Shown here in pieces: positions 10,701 to 17,176 of a stretch of DNA of 47,760 nucleotides; position 1 is the first letter of the stretch, and each line of letters opens with the position of its first letter. The translations under genes were made by a program, and so were the position numbers. The notes beneath the pieces were generated by a model. The model worked only from the letters and a program-made list of their open reading frames with translations. It was not told where the DNA came from and made no database searches. The DNA is from Rhodanobacter sp. (lineage in GTDB: Bacteria; Pseudomonadota; Gammaproteobacteria; Xanthomonadales; Rhodanobacteraceae), in the NCBI GenBank assembly GCA_004322005.1, contig SCRF01000030.1, positions 1-47,760 on the forward strand, written 5' to 3'.

Positions 10701-11028
10701 CCTGCACGTCCTGCGCGGCGATGTCGATGTCGCGGTCCATCGCGAACTGCAGCACGATCGTGGACAGCCCGGCCGAGGAGTCCGAGCTCATCATGTTCAG
10801 CCCGGAGATCTGTCCGAGGTTGCGCTCCAGCGGCGTGGTGACCAGGGTCGCCATGGTGGTGGCGCTGGCGCCCGGATACTGGGTGGTCACCACCAGGCTG
10901 GGCGCCTCGATTTCCGGCAGCGCCGACACCGGCAGCTGGCGGAAGCCCAGGATGCCGAGCAGCAGCACCGCCACCATCAGCAGCGAGGTGGCGATCGGTC
11001 GGCGAATGAAGAGGGTCGAGAATCCCAT
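7789..11028 (-). CDS. mdtB: RND multidrug efflux permease, MdtB-like
   Basis: A 1079-residue RND inner-membrane transporter, the partner of the MdtC-like protein. The N-terminus MGFSTLFIRRPIATSLLMVA is the canonical pre-TM1 segment. The TM4 Asp-Asp pair lies at 401-402 in GFVVDDAIVMIENI. The C-terminal half has IGIVKKNAIMMIDFAIEARR. Gly- and Ser-rich stretches in the second periplasmic loop (around GNGSGALTGSN and IGNTGNIGFQIGGGG) look like a lineage-specific insertion. The gene starts 76 bp after the stop of the adaptor gene, consistent with one transcript. Its C-terminus ends in a basic tail rich in Arg. The MdtB-versus-MdtC assignment follows gene order and similarity and could be swapped. 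Confidence 0.93.
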   Translation of the reverse strand: MGFSTLFIRRPIATSLLMVAVLLLGILGFRQLPVSALPEIEAPSLVVTTQYPGASATTMATLVTTPLERNLGQISGLNMMSSDSSAGLSTIVLQFAMDRDIDIAAQDVQAAINQARGTLPGNLPYPPVYNRVNPADAPILTLALQSNSRPLRDVNDLADSILAQKLSQVQGVGLVSIAGNVRPAVRVQVNPAQLANLGLTMEDVRSALTQANVNAPKGTLNGKTQSYSIGTNDQLSDAAEYKNTIISYKNNSPVRLSDVARVVDGVENDQLAAWANGKPAVLLDIRRQPGANIVQTVEQIRRVLPELRSVLPADVHLDVFADRTVTIRASVHDVEFTLILTVFLVVGVIFVFLRRLWATVIPSVAVPLSLLGTFGVMSFTGMSLDNLSLMALTVATGFVVDDAIVMIENIVRYIEQGKGGKQAAEIGAKEIGFTVVSLTVSLVAVFLPLLLMPGVTGRLFHEFAWVLTIAVSISMLVSLTLTPMMCAYLLKPDQLPPDAAAHERTLAAGKSNLWSRTVDLYARTLDWVLDHRRLTVLVAAGAMVLTVFLYIAIPKGLLPEQDTGLITGVVQADDNIAFPQMEQRTRAVAEALRADPAVAGVAAFIGAGTINPTLNQGQLSIVLKDRSQRDGLDKLLPRLQHEVADIPGVALYLKPVQDVTLDTRVAATEYQYTLSEVNSAELAKYADRMTQAMRRRPELADVDNNLADNGNALKLTIDREKASRFGVPVQSIDDTLYDAFGQRQISTIFTQMNQYRVVLEVAPEFRNSSDLLNKLTVRGNGSGALTGSNATSFGQLQSSNSATPTGIGNTGNIGFQIGGGGTIPLSSLASAQVTSAPLVVSHQQQLPAVTLSFNVAPGYSLSDAVAAIHQLEQQLKFPPQVRGEFVGKAAEFTSSLGDEVLLLLAAIVVIYIVLGVLYESYIHPLTIISTLPPAGVGALLALIMFNMSLSVDGIVGIVLLIGIVKKNAIMMIDFAIEARRTGMNAHDAIRRACLLRFRPIMMTTAAAMLGALPLALGNGIGAELRRPLGVSIVGGLLLSQLVTLYTTPVIYLYMERFSEWLAARRERRALNRAQADGTV

Positions 11029-11104
11029 GGCGATCCGTAACTTGGTGAAGCGGACTCAGCCGCAGTCATGACCGGGCGGCATTGCGCGCGCCGTGCACCG
11101 GCAC

Positions 11105-12325
11105 TCAGTGCCCATGGCGACCGCCGCCACTCTTGCCGTCTTTCCTGGCCTTTTCCAGTTGCGCCGCAGTGGGTGCCGCAGGCACTTCGCCGGGCTTGAG
11201 CGGCTTGACCTTGCTGCCCGGCTTGAGCCGGAACTGGCCTTCGGTCACCACCCGGTCGCCCGCCTTGAGTCCGCTGCCGATCATCACGTGGCTGTCGCCC
11301 ACTTCGCCGGCAACCACCACCGGCCGCATCCTGACCGTGTCGTCGGCCTGCGCCTGATAGACGTAATCGCCATCCGGTCCGCGCTGCACCGCCTGCGCCG
11401 GGATCACCAGGCCGCCATCGACGGTATTGACCAGCAACTGCACGTTGACGAATTGGCCCGGCCACAGCTCGTTGCCGGCATTGCTGAACTCGGATTTCAG
11501 ACGGAAGGTGCCGGTGCTGGTGTCGATCTGGTTGTCGATCACCTTCAGCACGCCGCCGCTGGCGATCGGATGCGCATCGACGCGATCGAGCGCGGTGACC
11601 TGCAGCGGCGTGGCGCCCTGGGCGGCCCGGCGCACCAGGTCGAGGTTCTGCTCGGGCAGGGTGAACATCACGTTGATCGGGTGCAGCTGGGTCAGGGTGA
11701 CGATCGTGCTGGCGGTGGTGACCACGTTGCCCGGATCCACCCCGCGGATGCCGGCCAGCCCGTCGATCGGCGATATCACCTTGGTGTAGGCCAGTTGCAC
11801 CTGGCTGTCGCGGATACTGGCCGCGTCGGCCGCCACCGCTGCCCGGTACTGGTTGGTGGTGTTGCGAAGGGTGTCGATGTCCTGCTTGGAAATAAAACCC
11901 TTGGTCACCAGATCCTCGCTGCGCGCCAGATTGCTGCGCGCCGTGGCCAGCAGGGCCTCGTCCTGCTGCCGCTTCGCCAGCGCCTGATCGTAGTTGGCCT
12001 GGTACGTGCGCGGATCGATCTGCGCCAGCACCTGGCCCTTCTTCACCGGCTGGCCTTCGGTGAAGTTGATGCTCAGCAACTGACCGCCCACCTGCGGATT
12101 CACGGTGACCGTGTTGAGTGCCTGCACCGTGCCCAGCGCGGTCAGGTAGACCGGCACGTTCTGCCTGACCACCGGCACCACGGTAACCGGCACCGGCGCC
12201 GAATCCGCGCCATCCTTGCCGTTGGCACCCTTCGGGCCCGCCGACTTGTGCAGCAGGCGGAAACCGACGACTGCCAGCACCAGCACGGCAATCACGATCA
12301 ACGCGACCTTCCAGAAACGCGACAT
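11105..12325 (-). CDS. mdtA: RND efflux periplasmic adaptor, MdtA-like
   Basis: A 406-residue membrane fusion protein that links the RND pump to an outer-membrane channel. One N-terminal membrane segment (about residues 5-25, KVALIVIAVLVLAVVGFRLL) anchors it with no lipobox. The lipoyl/barrel-sandwich halves are seen at GTVQALNTVTVNPQVGGQL and SPIDGLAGIRGVDPGNVV, with an alpha-hairpin of repeated Ala, Arg and Gln residues between them. The C-terminal tail is Lys/Gly-rich and ends RHGH, possibly metal-binding by chance. It is the first gene of the minus-strand mdtABC operon. No regulator or two-component gene is next to it, unlike the baeSR arrangement in enterobacteria. Confidence 0.93.
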   Translation of the reverse strand: MSRFWKVALIVIAVLVLAVVGFRLLHKSAGPKGANGKDGADSAPVPVTVVPVVRQNVPVYLTALGTVQALNTVTVNPQVGGQLLSINFTEGQPVKKGQVLAQIDPRTYQANYDQALAKRQQDEALLATARSNLARSEDLVTKGFISKQDIDTLRNTTNQYRAAVAADAASIRDSQVQLAYTKVISPIDGLAGIRGVDPGNVVTTASTIVTLTQLHPINVMFTLPEQNLDLVRRAAQGATPLQVTALDRVDAHPIASGGVLKVIDNQIDTSTGTFRLKSEFSNAGNELWPGQFVNVQLLVNTVDGGLVIPAQAVQRGPDGDYVYQAQADDTVRMRPVVVAGEVGDSHVMIGSGLKAGDRVVTEGQFRLKPGSKVKPLKPGEVPAAPTAAQLEKARKDGKSGGGRHGH

Positions 12326-12585
12326 GTGGAACTCCTGAACTGAACGACGCTGCCGGCCCGATCACAACAGCGCAGCATGCATGCCGGATGTGTCTTGAGC
12401 CTGACAGGCTTGCCCGGACGGGCTTCTGAACGAAAGCATAGGGGCATTGGAACGAACTTGGACAATGCCAGTTGACACGGGTCAGGCATGACCGATGGCA
12501 GGGTGTGCCGCCCGCCCGGACGACTACGGGTGTTGTCCGACCCGCAGGACGCGGCCTGACCCGGCCTAGGATAGGCCATGCAGAC

Positions 12586-12615
12586 CTGAAACTTGGCACA
12601 TGCTTCGTCTATAAT
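12586..12615 (+). promoter_or_regulatory. Predicted sigma-70 promoter
   Basis: A perfect TATAAT lies at 12610-12615, with CTGAAA (4 of 6 to TTGACA) 18 bp upstream at 12586-12591. It faces the structured leader and the cytochrome c gene, about 190 bp upstream of that start codon. Confidence 0.55.
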
Positions 12616-12621
12616 CCGAGA

Positions 12622-12796
12622 CTGGCTGCCTGCCCGACCTTGCGTCGGGCGTCGGCGGCCACAGGGGGCTCGTTACCGTCTACCCACGGTGCGGCAAACC
12701 ACACCGGCATGACGACGCCAGACCGGTGCAGCAGCTAAGGTTTACATCAGGCATAGCGGACAACCACAGTGGTTTTCCGGCTTGTCCACTGACAGG
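12622..12796 (+). ncRNA. Candidate small RNA or structured 5' leader
   Basis: Downstream of the TATAAT box the segment has dense complementarity. A closing stem forms between GGCTGCCTG (about 12623-12631) and CAGGC-AT-AGC (about 12748-12757). Inside are hairpins CCCGAC/GTCGGG (12633-12649) and GGTGcGG/CCaCACC, and an alternative pairing of GGCGTCG (12648-12654) with CGACGCC (12713-12719). It is followed by AACCAC-A-GTGGTT plus T residues (12762-12776). A last small hairpin (12781-12796) takes in part of the AGGAG ribosome site of the cytochrome gene. It could be a free small RNA or an untranslated leader. I compared it by memory with SRP, 6S and tmRNA and could not match it. Confidence 0.35.
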
Positions 12797-12805
12797 AGTA
12801 CGTGC

Positions 12806-13339
12806 GTGAGCGGTTCCATGACCAAATCCGACCGGGCAACAGTGCGCCAATTGTCCCTCATGATCGGCGGCCTCGCTGGGCTGACGGTGGTATTGATCAG
12901 TGTGGCCTTGGCGATCTACTGGCACGCGCCGAAAGAAACCGATCCGAACCAGTCGGCACAGGTCGCCGAACGGATTGCTCCGGCTGCCAGTGTGTACGCC
13001 GGCAACACCGGCCGCGCCGCGATGCAGGCGGCGGCCGAGGCGGCGGCCAAGGCGGCCGCTTCGCAGGTCGCCTATGGCGGCACCACCGACGGCAAGACCA
13101 TCTACGGTCACCTGTGCACCAGCTGCCATACCGCCGGCGTCGCCGGCGCGCCCAAGCTGGGCAACAAGGCCATGTGGGCGCCGCGCATCGCGCAGGGAAT
13201 CGACACCCTGATCAAGCACGCCACCGAGGGTTACCACGGCCCGGACGGCAATTTCATGCCACCCAAGGGCGGCAACCCGGCGCTGACCGACGCGCAGATC
13301 AAGGCCGCGGTCACCTGGATCGTCGGCCAATCCAAGTAA
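12806..13339 (+). CDS. Membrane-anchored cytochrome c, c5-like
   Basis: A 177-residue class I cytochrome c that would carry electrons at the periplasmic face of the inner membrane. I chose the GTG at 12806 because AGGAG (12794-12798) sits seven bases before it. An N-terminal hydrophobic segment (LMIGGLAGLTVVLISVALAIYW) anchors it. An Ala-rich linker follows, then the heme site CTSCH (about residues 104-108) and the axial Met in NFMPPKGG. The short c domain with GxPxL...MPPKGGNPALTD is typical of cytochrome c5. It stands alone with no oxidase genes nearby, so its redox partner is unknown. The preceding leader is unusually structured. Confidence 0.88.
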   Translation: MSGSMTKSDRATVRQLSLMIGGLAGLTVVLISVALAIYWHAPKETDPNQSAQVAERIAPAASVYAGNTGRAAMQAAAEAAAKAAASQVAYGGTTDGKTIYGHLCTSCHTAGVAGAPKLGNKAMWAPRIAQGIDTLIKHATEGYHGPDGNFMPPKGGNPALTDAQIKAAVTWIVGQSK

Positions 13340-13351
13340 CCCCGCTTCAAT

Positions 13352-13837
13352 AAAGCAAAATCAACGCCGCCCCCCCCGGGCGGCGTTCTCGTTCGCCCCC
13401 TCTCCCCCCGGGAGAGGGTTGGGGTGAGGGAGCCCGCGCTCGCCGGGACTCCCCCAAAAGCAAAATCAACGCCGCCCCGGGCGGCGTTCTCGTTTGCCTC
13501 CTCTCCCCCCGGGAGAGGGTTGGGGTGAGGGAGCCCGCGCTCGCAGGACTCCCCCAAAAGCAAAATCAACGCCGCCCCCCCGGGCGGCGTTCTCGTTCGC
13601 CCCCTCTCCCCTGCGGGGAGAGGGTTGGGGTGAGGGCCGGCCTCCCTCCCCTGCTTGCAGGGGAGGGTTGGGGTGGGGGCGCTCTTGATCTCACGCGGCA
13701 ACTTGACCTCCCCTCCTCAATCCTCCCCCAAGGGGGAGGAGGCGATGGGGTGCGCTGCGCGCACGGTTTTATTTCAGAAGGGAGGGCGGGGTGGGGGGCG
13801 CGGACAACGTACCTTGGCGGCGGTTATCATCGTCTGC
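13352..13837. repeat. Triple tandem repeat with palindromes, then more G/C-rich palindromes
   Basis: Three copies of a 100-105 bp unit start at about 13352, 13457 and 13557, each with AAAGCAAAATCAACGCCGCC. Each holds a terminator-like GCCGCC...GGCGGCGTT hairpin followed by a CCCTCTCCC...GGGAGAGGG palindrome and TTGGGGTGAGGG. The first hairpin probably terminates the cytochrome gene. From 13645 to about 13750 two further palindromes of the same style follow (CCCCTGCTTGCAGGGG; CTCCCCCAAGGGGGAG). No coding region is credible here up to 13837. Confidence 0.85.
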
Positions 13838-14530
13838 ATGAATCCCAGCGCACTCCCCTCCGCCCCCGCCAGCTTTCCCGGCCTGGCCGCCAGTTTCATG
13901 CTCGATGGCCCGGCCGGCAAGCTCGAAATCATCAGCGAGGTCGCCGACCCGGCCAACGCGCGCCGCGGCGTGGCCGTGATCTGCCATCCGCATCCGCTGC
14001 AGGGCGGCACCATGCACAACAAGGTGGTGACGATGATCGAGCGCTCGCTGCGCGAATCCGGGCTGGACACGATCCGCTTCAATTTTCGCGGCACCGGCAA
14101 GTCGGACGGCGCCTATGACGACGGCCGGGGCGAAGGCGACGACCTGGCCGCCGTCGCCACCTGGGTGCGCCGGGTGCGTCCGGGCGACGCGCTGTGGCTG
14201 GCCGGCTTTTCGTTCGGCAGCTACGTGAGCATCGCCAATGCGGTGCGGCTGCATGCCGATGCGCTGATCAGCATCGCGCCGCCGGTCGGGCGCTGGGCAT
14301 TCGAGACCCTCGAGCTGCCTTCCAGCTGCCCATGGCTGATCGTGCAGGGCGAGGATGACGAAGTGGTCGAGCCGCAGGCGGTATTCGACTGGGTCGACAC
14401 GCTGGAGCAGAAACCCGAACTGGTGCGCATGCCCGAGACCAGCCATTTCTTCCACCGTCGGCTGATGGATCTGCGCGGTGCGATCAAGCATGCGGTGCGC
14501 GACTGGCTGCCGCCGCCGCGCCGGCCATGA
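13838..14530 (+). CDS. Alpha/beta hydrolase (COG2945-like)
   Basis: A 230-residue cytosolic serine hydrolase of the small alpha/beta family. The start is ATG 13838 (MNPSALPSAPASFPG). The frame extends farther upstream, but only into repeat DNA. The oxyanion-region motif HPHPLQGGTMHNKVV and the FNFRGTGKSDGAYDDG strand-turn are characteristic. The nucleophile elbow is GFSFGSY, the acid is probably in GEDDEVVEP, and the catalytic His is in PETSHFFHRRL. There is no signal peptide. The substrate is unknown and such proteins are usually annotated only as hydrolases. It lies alone on the plus strand between two repeat-rich gaps, upstream of zapE. Confidence 0.85.
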   Translation: MNPSALPSAPASFPGLAASFMLDGPAGKLEIISEVADPANARRGVAVICHPHPLQGGTMHNKVVTMIERSLRESGLDTIRFNFRGTGKSDGAYDDGRGEGDDLAAVATWVRRVRPGDALWLAGFSFGSYVSIANAVRLHADALISIAPPVGRWAFETLELPSSCPWLIVQGEDDEVVEPQAVFDWVDTLEQKPELVRMPETSHFFHRRLMDLRGAIKHAVRDWLPPPRRP

Positions 14531-14568
14531 GTTGTCTATTGATTCGGCCCGCAAATAGTACGAAAGCC

Positions 14569-14690
14569 CGTTCGCCCCCGGATCGAGTCCGGGGCAGGCT
14601 CTGAGCGTAGCGAAGCGAAGTCGAAGGGTGCTGGCGACACTACCCTTTGTGGGCTCAATCAATAGGAGTCTGACAATAGGAGTCTGACGC
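14569..14690. repeat. Intergenic repeat fragment
   Basis: CGTTCGCCCCCGGATCG (14569-14585) continues as AGTCCGGGGCAGGCTCTGAGCGTAGCGAAGCGAAGTCGAAGGGTG, a repeat type widely seen between genes in this lineage. A truncated copy is at 25686-25702. At its end GGAGTCTGAC occurs twice (14665, 14679), and GAGTCTGAC recurs after the neighbouring MITE-like element (14834). Confidence 0.7.
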
Positions 14691-14833
14691 GAATGGCACT
14701 TACTTAAGCGCCGTCATCCCCGCGAAAGCGGGGATCCAGTGCCTTCCGTGGCCTCCAAACGCTTGAAGGCGCTGGATTCCCGCTTTCGCGGGAATGACGA
14801 AAACATGATTTCGCGCTTAAGTAAGTGCCATTC
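14691..14833. mobile_element. 143-bp MITE-like element with 21-bp inverted ends
   Basis: The ends are perfect 21-bp inverted repeats starting GAATGGCACTTACTTAAG (14691-14711 and 14813-14833). They enclose a second inverted pair, CGTCATCCCCGCGAAAGCGGGGATCC and GGATTCCCGCTTTCGCGGGAATGACG. GAGTCTGAC lies on both sides (twice at left, once at right), but a two-base offset makes a simple target duplication uncertain. It encodes nothing. It lies 51 bp before the zapE start, so it may alter that gene's promoter. Confidence 0.7.
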
Positions 14834-14884
14834 GAGTCTGACACCTGCTCTCAGTCCGCTCCCAATCCAGGATCTGTTCCATCC

Positions 14885-16006
14885 ATGAGTGAAACCCCGC
14901 TGCTCGCGCCCAGCGCGCGCTACCACGAAGGTATCGCCGCGCACCGCTGGGAATCCGATCCGGTGCAGTTGGTCATGCTGTCCGAGTTCGATCGGATGCA
15001 CGCCGCGTTGTGCGCCAAACCCGATGTCCCCGGCAACGGCCTGTTCGGACGGCTGAAATCGCTGTTGGGCAACGAGCCGCCGGCCCCCGCGCCGGGGCTG
15101 TACCTGTGGGGCAGTGTCGGCCGCGGCAAGACGTTTCTGATGGATCTGTTCGCCGCCAGCCTGCCGCATGGCCTCGCACTGCGTCGCCACTTCCACCGTT
15201 TCATGGGCGACATCCACGCCAGCCTGCGCGCGCTGGGTCACCGTCAGGATCCGTTGCCCGACGTCGCCGCCGGCATCGCCGGCCGTTGCCGGGTGCTGTG
15301 CCTGGACGAATTCCAGGTCAACGACATCGGCGACGCGATGATCCTCGCCGGACTGTTCGACGCCTTGTTCGCGCACGGCGTGACCCTGGTCACCACCTCC
15401 AACACCGCACCGAGAAATCTGTACCGTGACGGCCTGCAGCGCGCCCGCTTCCTGCCCGCGATCGCGCAGATCGAACAGCACTGCCACGTGGTCGAGATGG
15501 CTTCCCCGCACGACTGGCGCCTGCGCGCGCTGACGCAGGCGCCGGTCTACCTGACCCCGCCCGGCGCCGAGGCGCACCGCGCGCTGGAACGCATCTTCGC
15601 CAGCCGGGCCGGTACCACGGTACAACACGGCGGCACGCTGCACATCAACGGGCGCCAGATCCCCGTGCACAAGCGCGCCGAAGGCATCGCCTGGTTCGAG
15701 TTCGCGGCACTGTGCGAGGGCCCGCGCGCGGTTGCCGACTATATCGCGCTGGCCAAGGCCGGCCCGGCCGTGATCATCTCCAACGTGCCGCAGTTCACCA
15801 TCTACCACGACGATGCCGCCCGACGCTTCGTGCAATTGGTCGACGAGTTCTACGACCGCCACGTCAAGCTGGTGCTGTCCGCCGCTGCGCCGATCACCGA
15901 GTTGTACGACGGCGAGCGCCTGCGCGCCGAGTTCGGTCGCACCGAGTCCCGCCTGATCGAGATGCAGAGCGAGGACTACCTGTCGCTCGAGCATCGGGCA
16001 GGCTGA
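14885..16006 (+). CDS. zapE: Cell division protein ZapE (AFG1-family ATPase)
   Basis: A 373-residue AFG1/LACE1-type P-loop ATPase. In enterobacteria ZapE acts at the division ring under stress. The Walker A motif GSVGRGKT is at 76-83 after GLYLWG, and the Walker B-like VLCLDEFQVND and the TTSNTAPRNLYRDGLQRARFLPAI sensor segment are family hallmarks. FHRFMGDIH matches the conserved phenylalanine/histidine element. The start at 14885 (MSETPLLAPSARYHEG) is preferred: upstream codons run into a mobile repeat. Length and motif order match full-length members, so it should be active. Neighbours are unrelated in function. Confidence 0.92.
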   Translation: MSETPLLAPSARYHEGIAAHRWESDPVQLVMLSEFDRMHAALCAKPDVPGNGLFGRLKSLLGNEPPAPAPGLYLWGSVGRGKTFLMDLFAASLPHGLALRRHFHRFMGDIHASLRALGHRQDPLPDVAAGIAGRCRVLCLDEFQVNDIGDAMILAGLFDALFAHGVTLVTTSNTAPRNLYRDGLQRARFLPAIAQIEQHCHVVEMASPHDWRLRALTQAPVYLTPPGAEAHRALERIFASRAGTTVQHGGTLHINGRQIPVHKRAEGIAWFEFAALCEGPRAVADYIALAKAGPAVIISNVPQFTIYHDDAARRFVQLVDEFYDRHVKLVLSAAAPITELYDGERLRAEFGRTESRLIEMQSEDYLSLEHRAG

Positions 16007-16279
16007 GCGTCGACACCCAGCCGCTGCGTGCAACAGGCAGCGGTCGCGCCCACGATCCTTCGGCGGGGTCCTGCACGATCGCCACGATCATGCCGGTCGC
16101 TTCCATCGCCATCCATCGCGCCTCGACTAGCCCGCCCGATGGATCCGATGACACGCATTCGAGCTGATCAACAACATCACGCCGTCATCACCAATGGCCA
16201 GTTGCAACACTCTTCGTGCTGCGGGGGGGTGCTACATTCGCCCGGCAACACCCAACCCAACCACTGAAGGGGAAGCACC

Positions 16280-17167
16280 ATGTCCAAGAACCTGTCTTTC
16301 CGTACCGCCCTTACCGGACTGCTGATGTTCGGCCTGTCCCTGTCCGCGCTGGCAACCACCCTGCCGTCCATGGGACTCGGGCAAGCATGGCCCAATACCA
16401 CCGACGTGAGCTCGAGTCCAAACTTCCATGCGTATGTCTTCATGCTGGGTGGCGTCGAATACGTGCAAGTCAACGACATCAACGGCAACGTGCTGGGTGC
16501 CATCGGCACCGCCAATGGGCAGTTCATCACCTTGCCGATCGGCCGGTTCTCGCAGTACGTCGCGACACCGCAGGAACCCGCCACCCTCACCTCGGTCGGC
16601 ACGCCCATCAACAACCCGAGCACGGTTTATCAAGATGCATCCACCACGATCACGGCCACGCCGATGAGCAATGGCGCCGTGCAGTTGAGTGCCACAAGCA
16701 CGGCCACCTGCGATCCGATCGAGTGCAACAGTCACACCGCCGCGCTGAATACCGCGACCACAGCCACCTGCGACCCGATCGAGTGCAACAGCCACACCGC
16801 ATTGAGCACCGCAACCACAGCCGCCTGCGACCCGGTCGAGTGCAACAGTCACACCGCCGCGCTGAATACCGCAACCACAGCCACCTGCGATCCGATCGAG
16901 TGCAACAGCCACACCGCCGCGCTGAATACCGCGACCACAGCCACCTGCGACCCGATCGAGTGCAACAGCCACACCGCCGCGCTGAATACCGCGACCACAG
17001 CCACCTGCGACCCGATCGAGTGCAACAGCCACACCGCATTGAGCACCGCAACCACAGCCGCCTGTGACCCGGTCGAGTGCAACAGTCACGCCCCGCTGAG
17101 TACCGCGATCACAACCGCGACCACAACCACTTGCGATCCGATCGAGTGCAACAGTCACGTTCAATGA
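16280..17167 (+). CDS. Secreted protein with eight Cys/His tandem repeats
   Basis: A 295-residue protein of unknown function. The start is supported by AAGGGGAAG just upstream of ATG 16280. A signal peptide is clear (MSKNLSFRTALTGLLMFGLSLSALA, cleavage before TTLPS). Residues about 25-140 form a unique domain with FHAYVFMLGGVEYVQVNDINGN. From about residue 140 to the end there are eight units of 19-23 residues built on TATCDPIECNSHTAALN, each with Cys-X4-Cys and a conserved Asn-Ser-His. The first Cys codons lie at 16709, 16769, 16826, 16886, 16946, 17006, 17063 and 17132. The units are nearly identical in DNA, so they were recently expanded or homogenised. Disulfide clustering or metal binding is possible, but I recognise no family. 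Confidence 0.8.
   Translation: MSKNLSFRTALTGLLMFGLSLSALATTLPSMGLGQAWPNTTDVSSSPNFHAYVFMLGGVEYVQVNDINGNVLGAIGTANGQFITLPIGRFSQYVATPQEPATLTSVGTPINNPSTVYQDASTTITATPMSNGAVQLSATSTATCDPIECNSHTAALNTATTATCDPIECNSHTALSTATTAACDPVECNSHTAALNTATTATCDPIECNSHTAALNTATTATCDPIECNSHTAALNTATTATCDPIECNSHTALSTATTAACDPVECNSHAPLSTAITTATTTTCDPIECNSHVQ
16700..17164 (+). repeat. Coding tandem repeat, eight units of 57-69 bp
   Basis: Units of 60, 57 and 69 bp repeat GACCCGATCGAGTGCAAC with very few changes. Units 2 and 6 share the shorter ALST variant and units 3 and 7 share CDPVEC. This looks like duplication of a multi-unit block. Confidence 0.85.
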
Positions 17168-17176
17168 CGGCGGAAA

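Noticed and set aside
4356..11040. Two very long plus-strand frames of more than 1000 codons
   Set aside because: They are antisense to mdtC and mdtB, have compositions rich in Arg, His and Gln, and match no family. Long antisense frames are common in GC-rich genes.
12622..12780. 4.5S/SRP or 6S RNA
   Set aside because: CCAGACCGG...AGCAGC looks superficially like the SRP tip, but the GGAA loop is missing and the arms do not pair as required. The 6S-style open centre is not evident.
13231..13701. Minus-strand frame of 156 codons after the cytochrome gene
   Set aside because: It is a translation of the tandem palindromic repeats and has no ribosome site.
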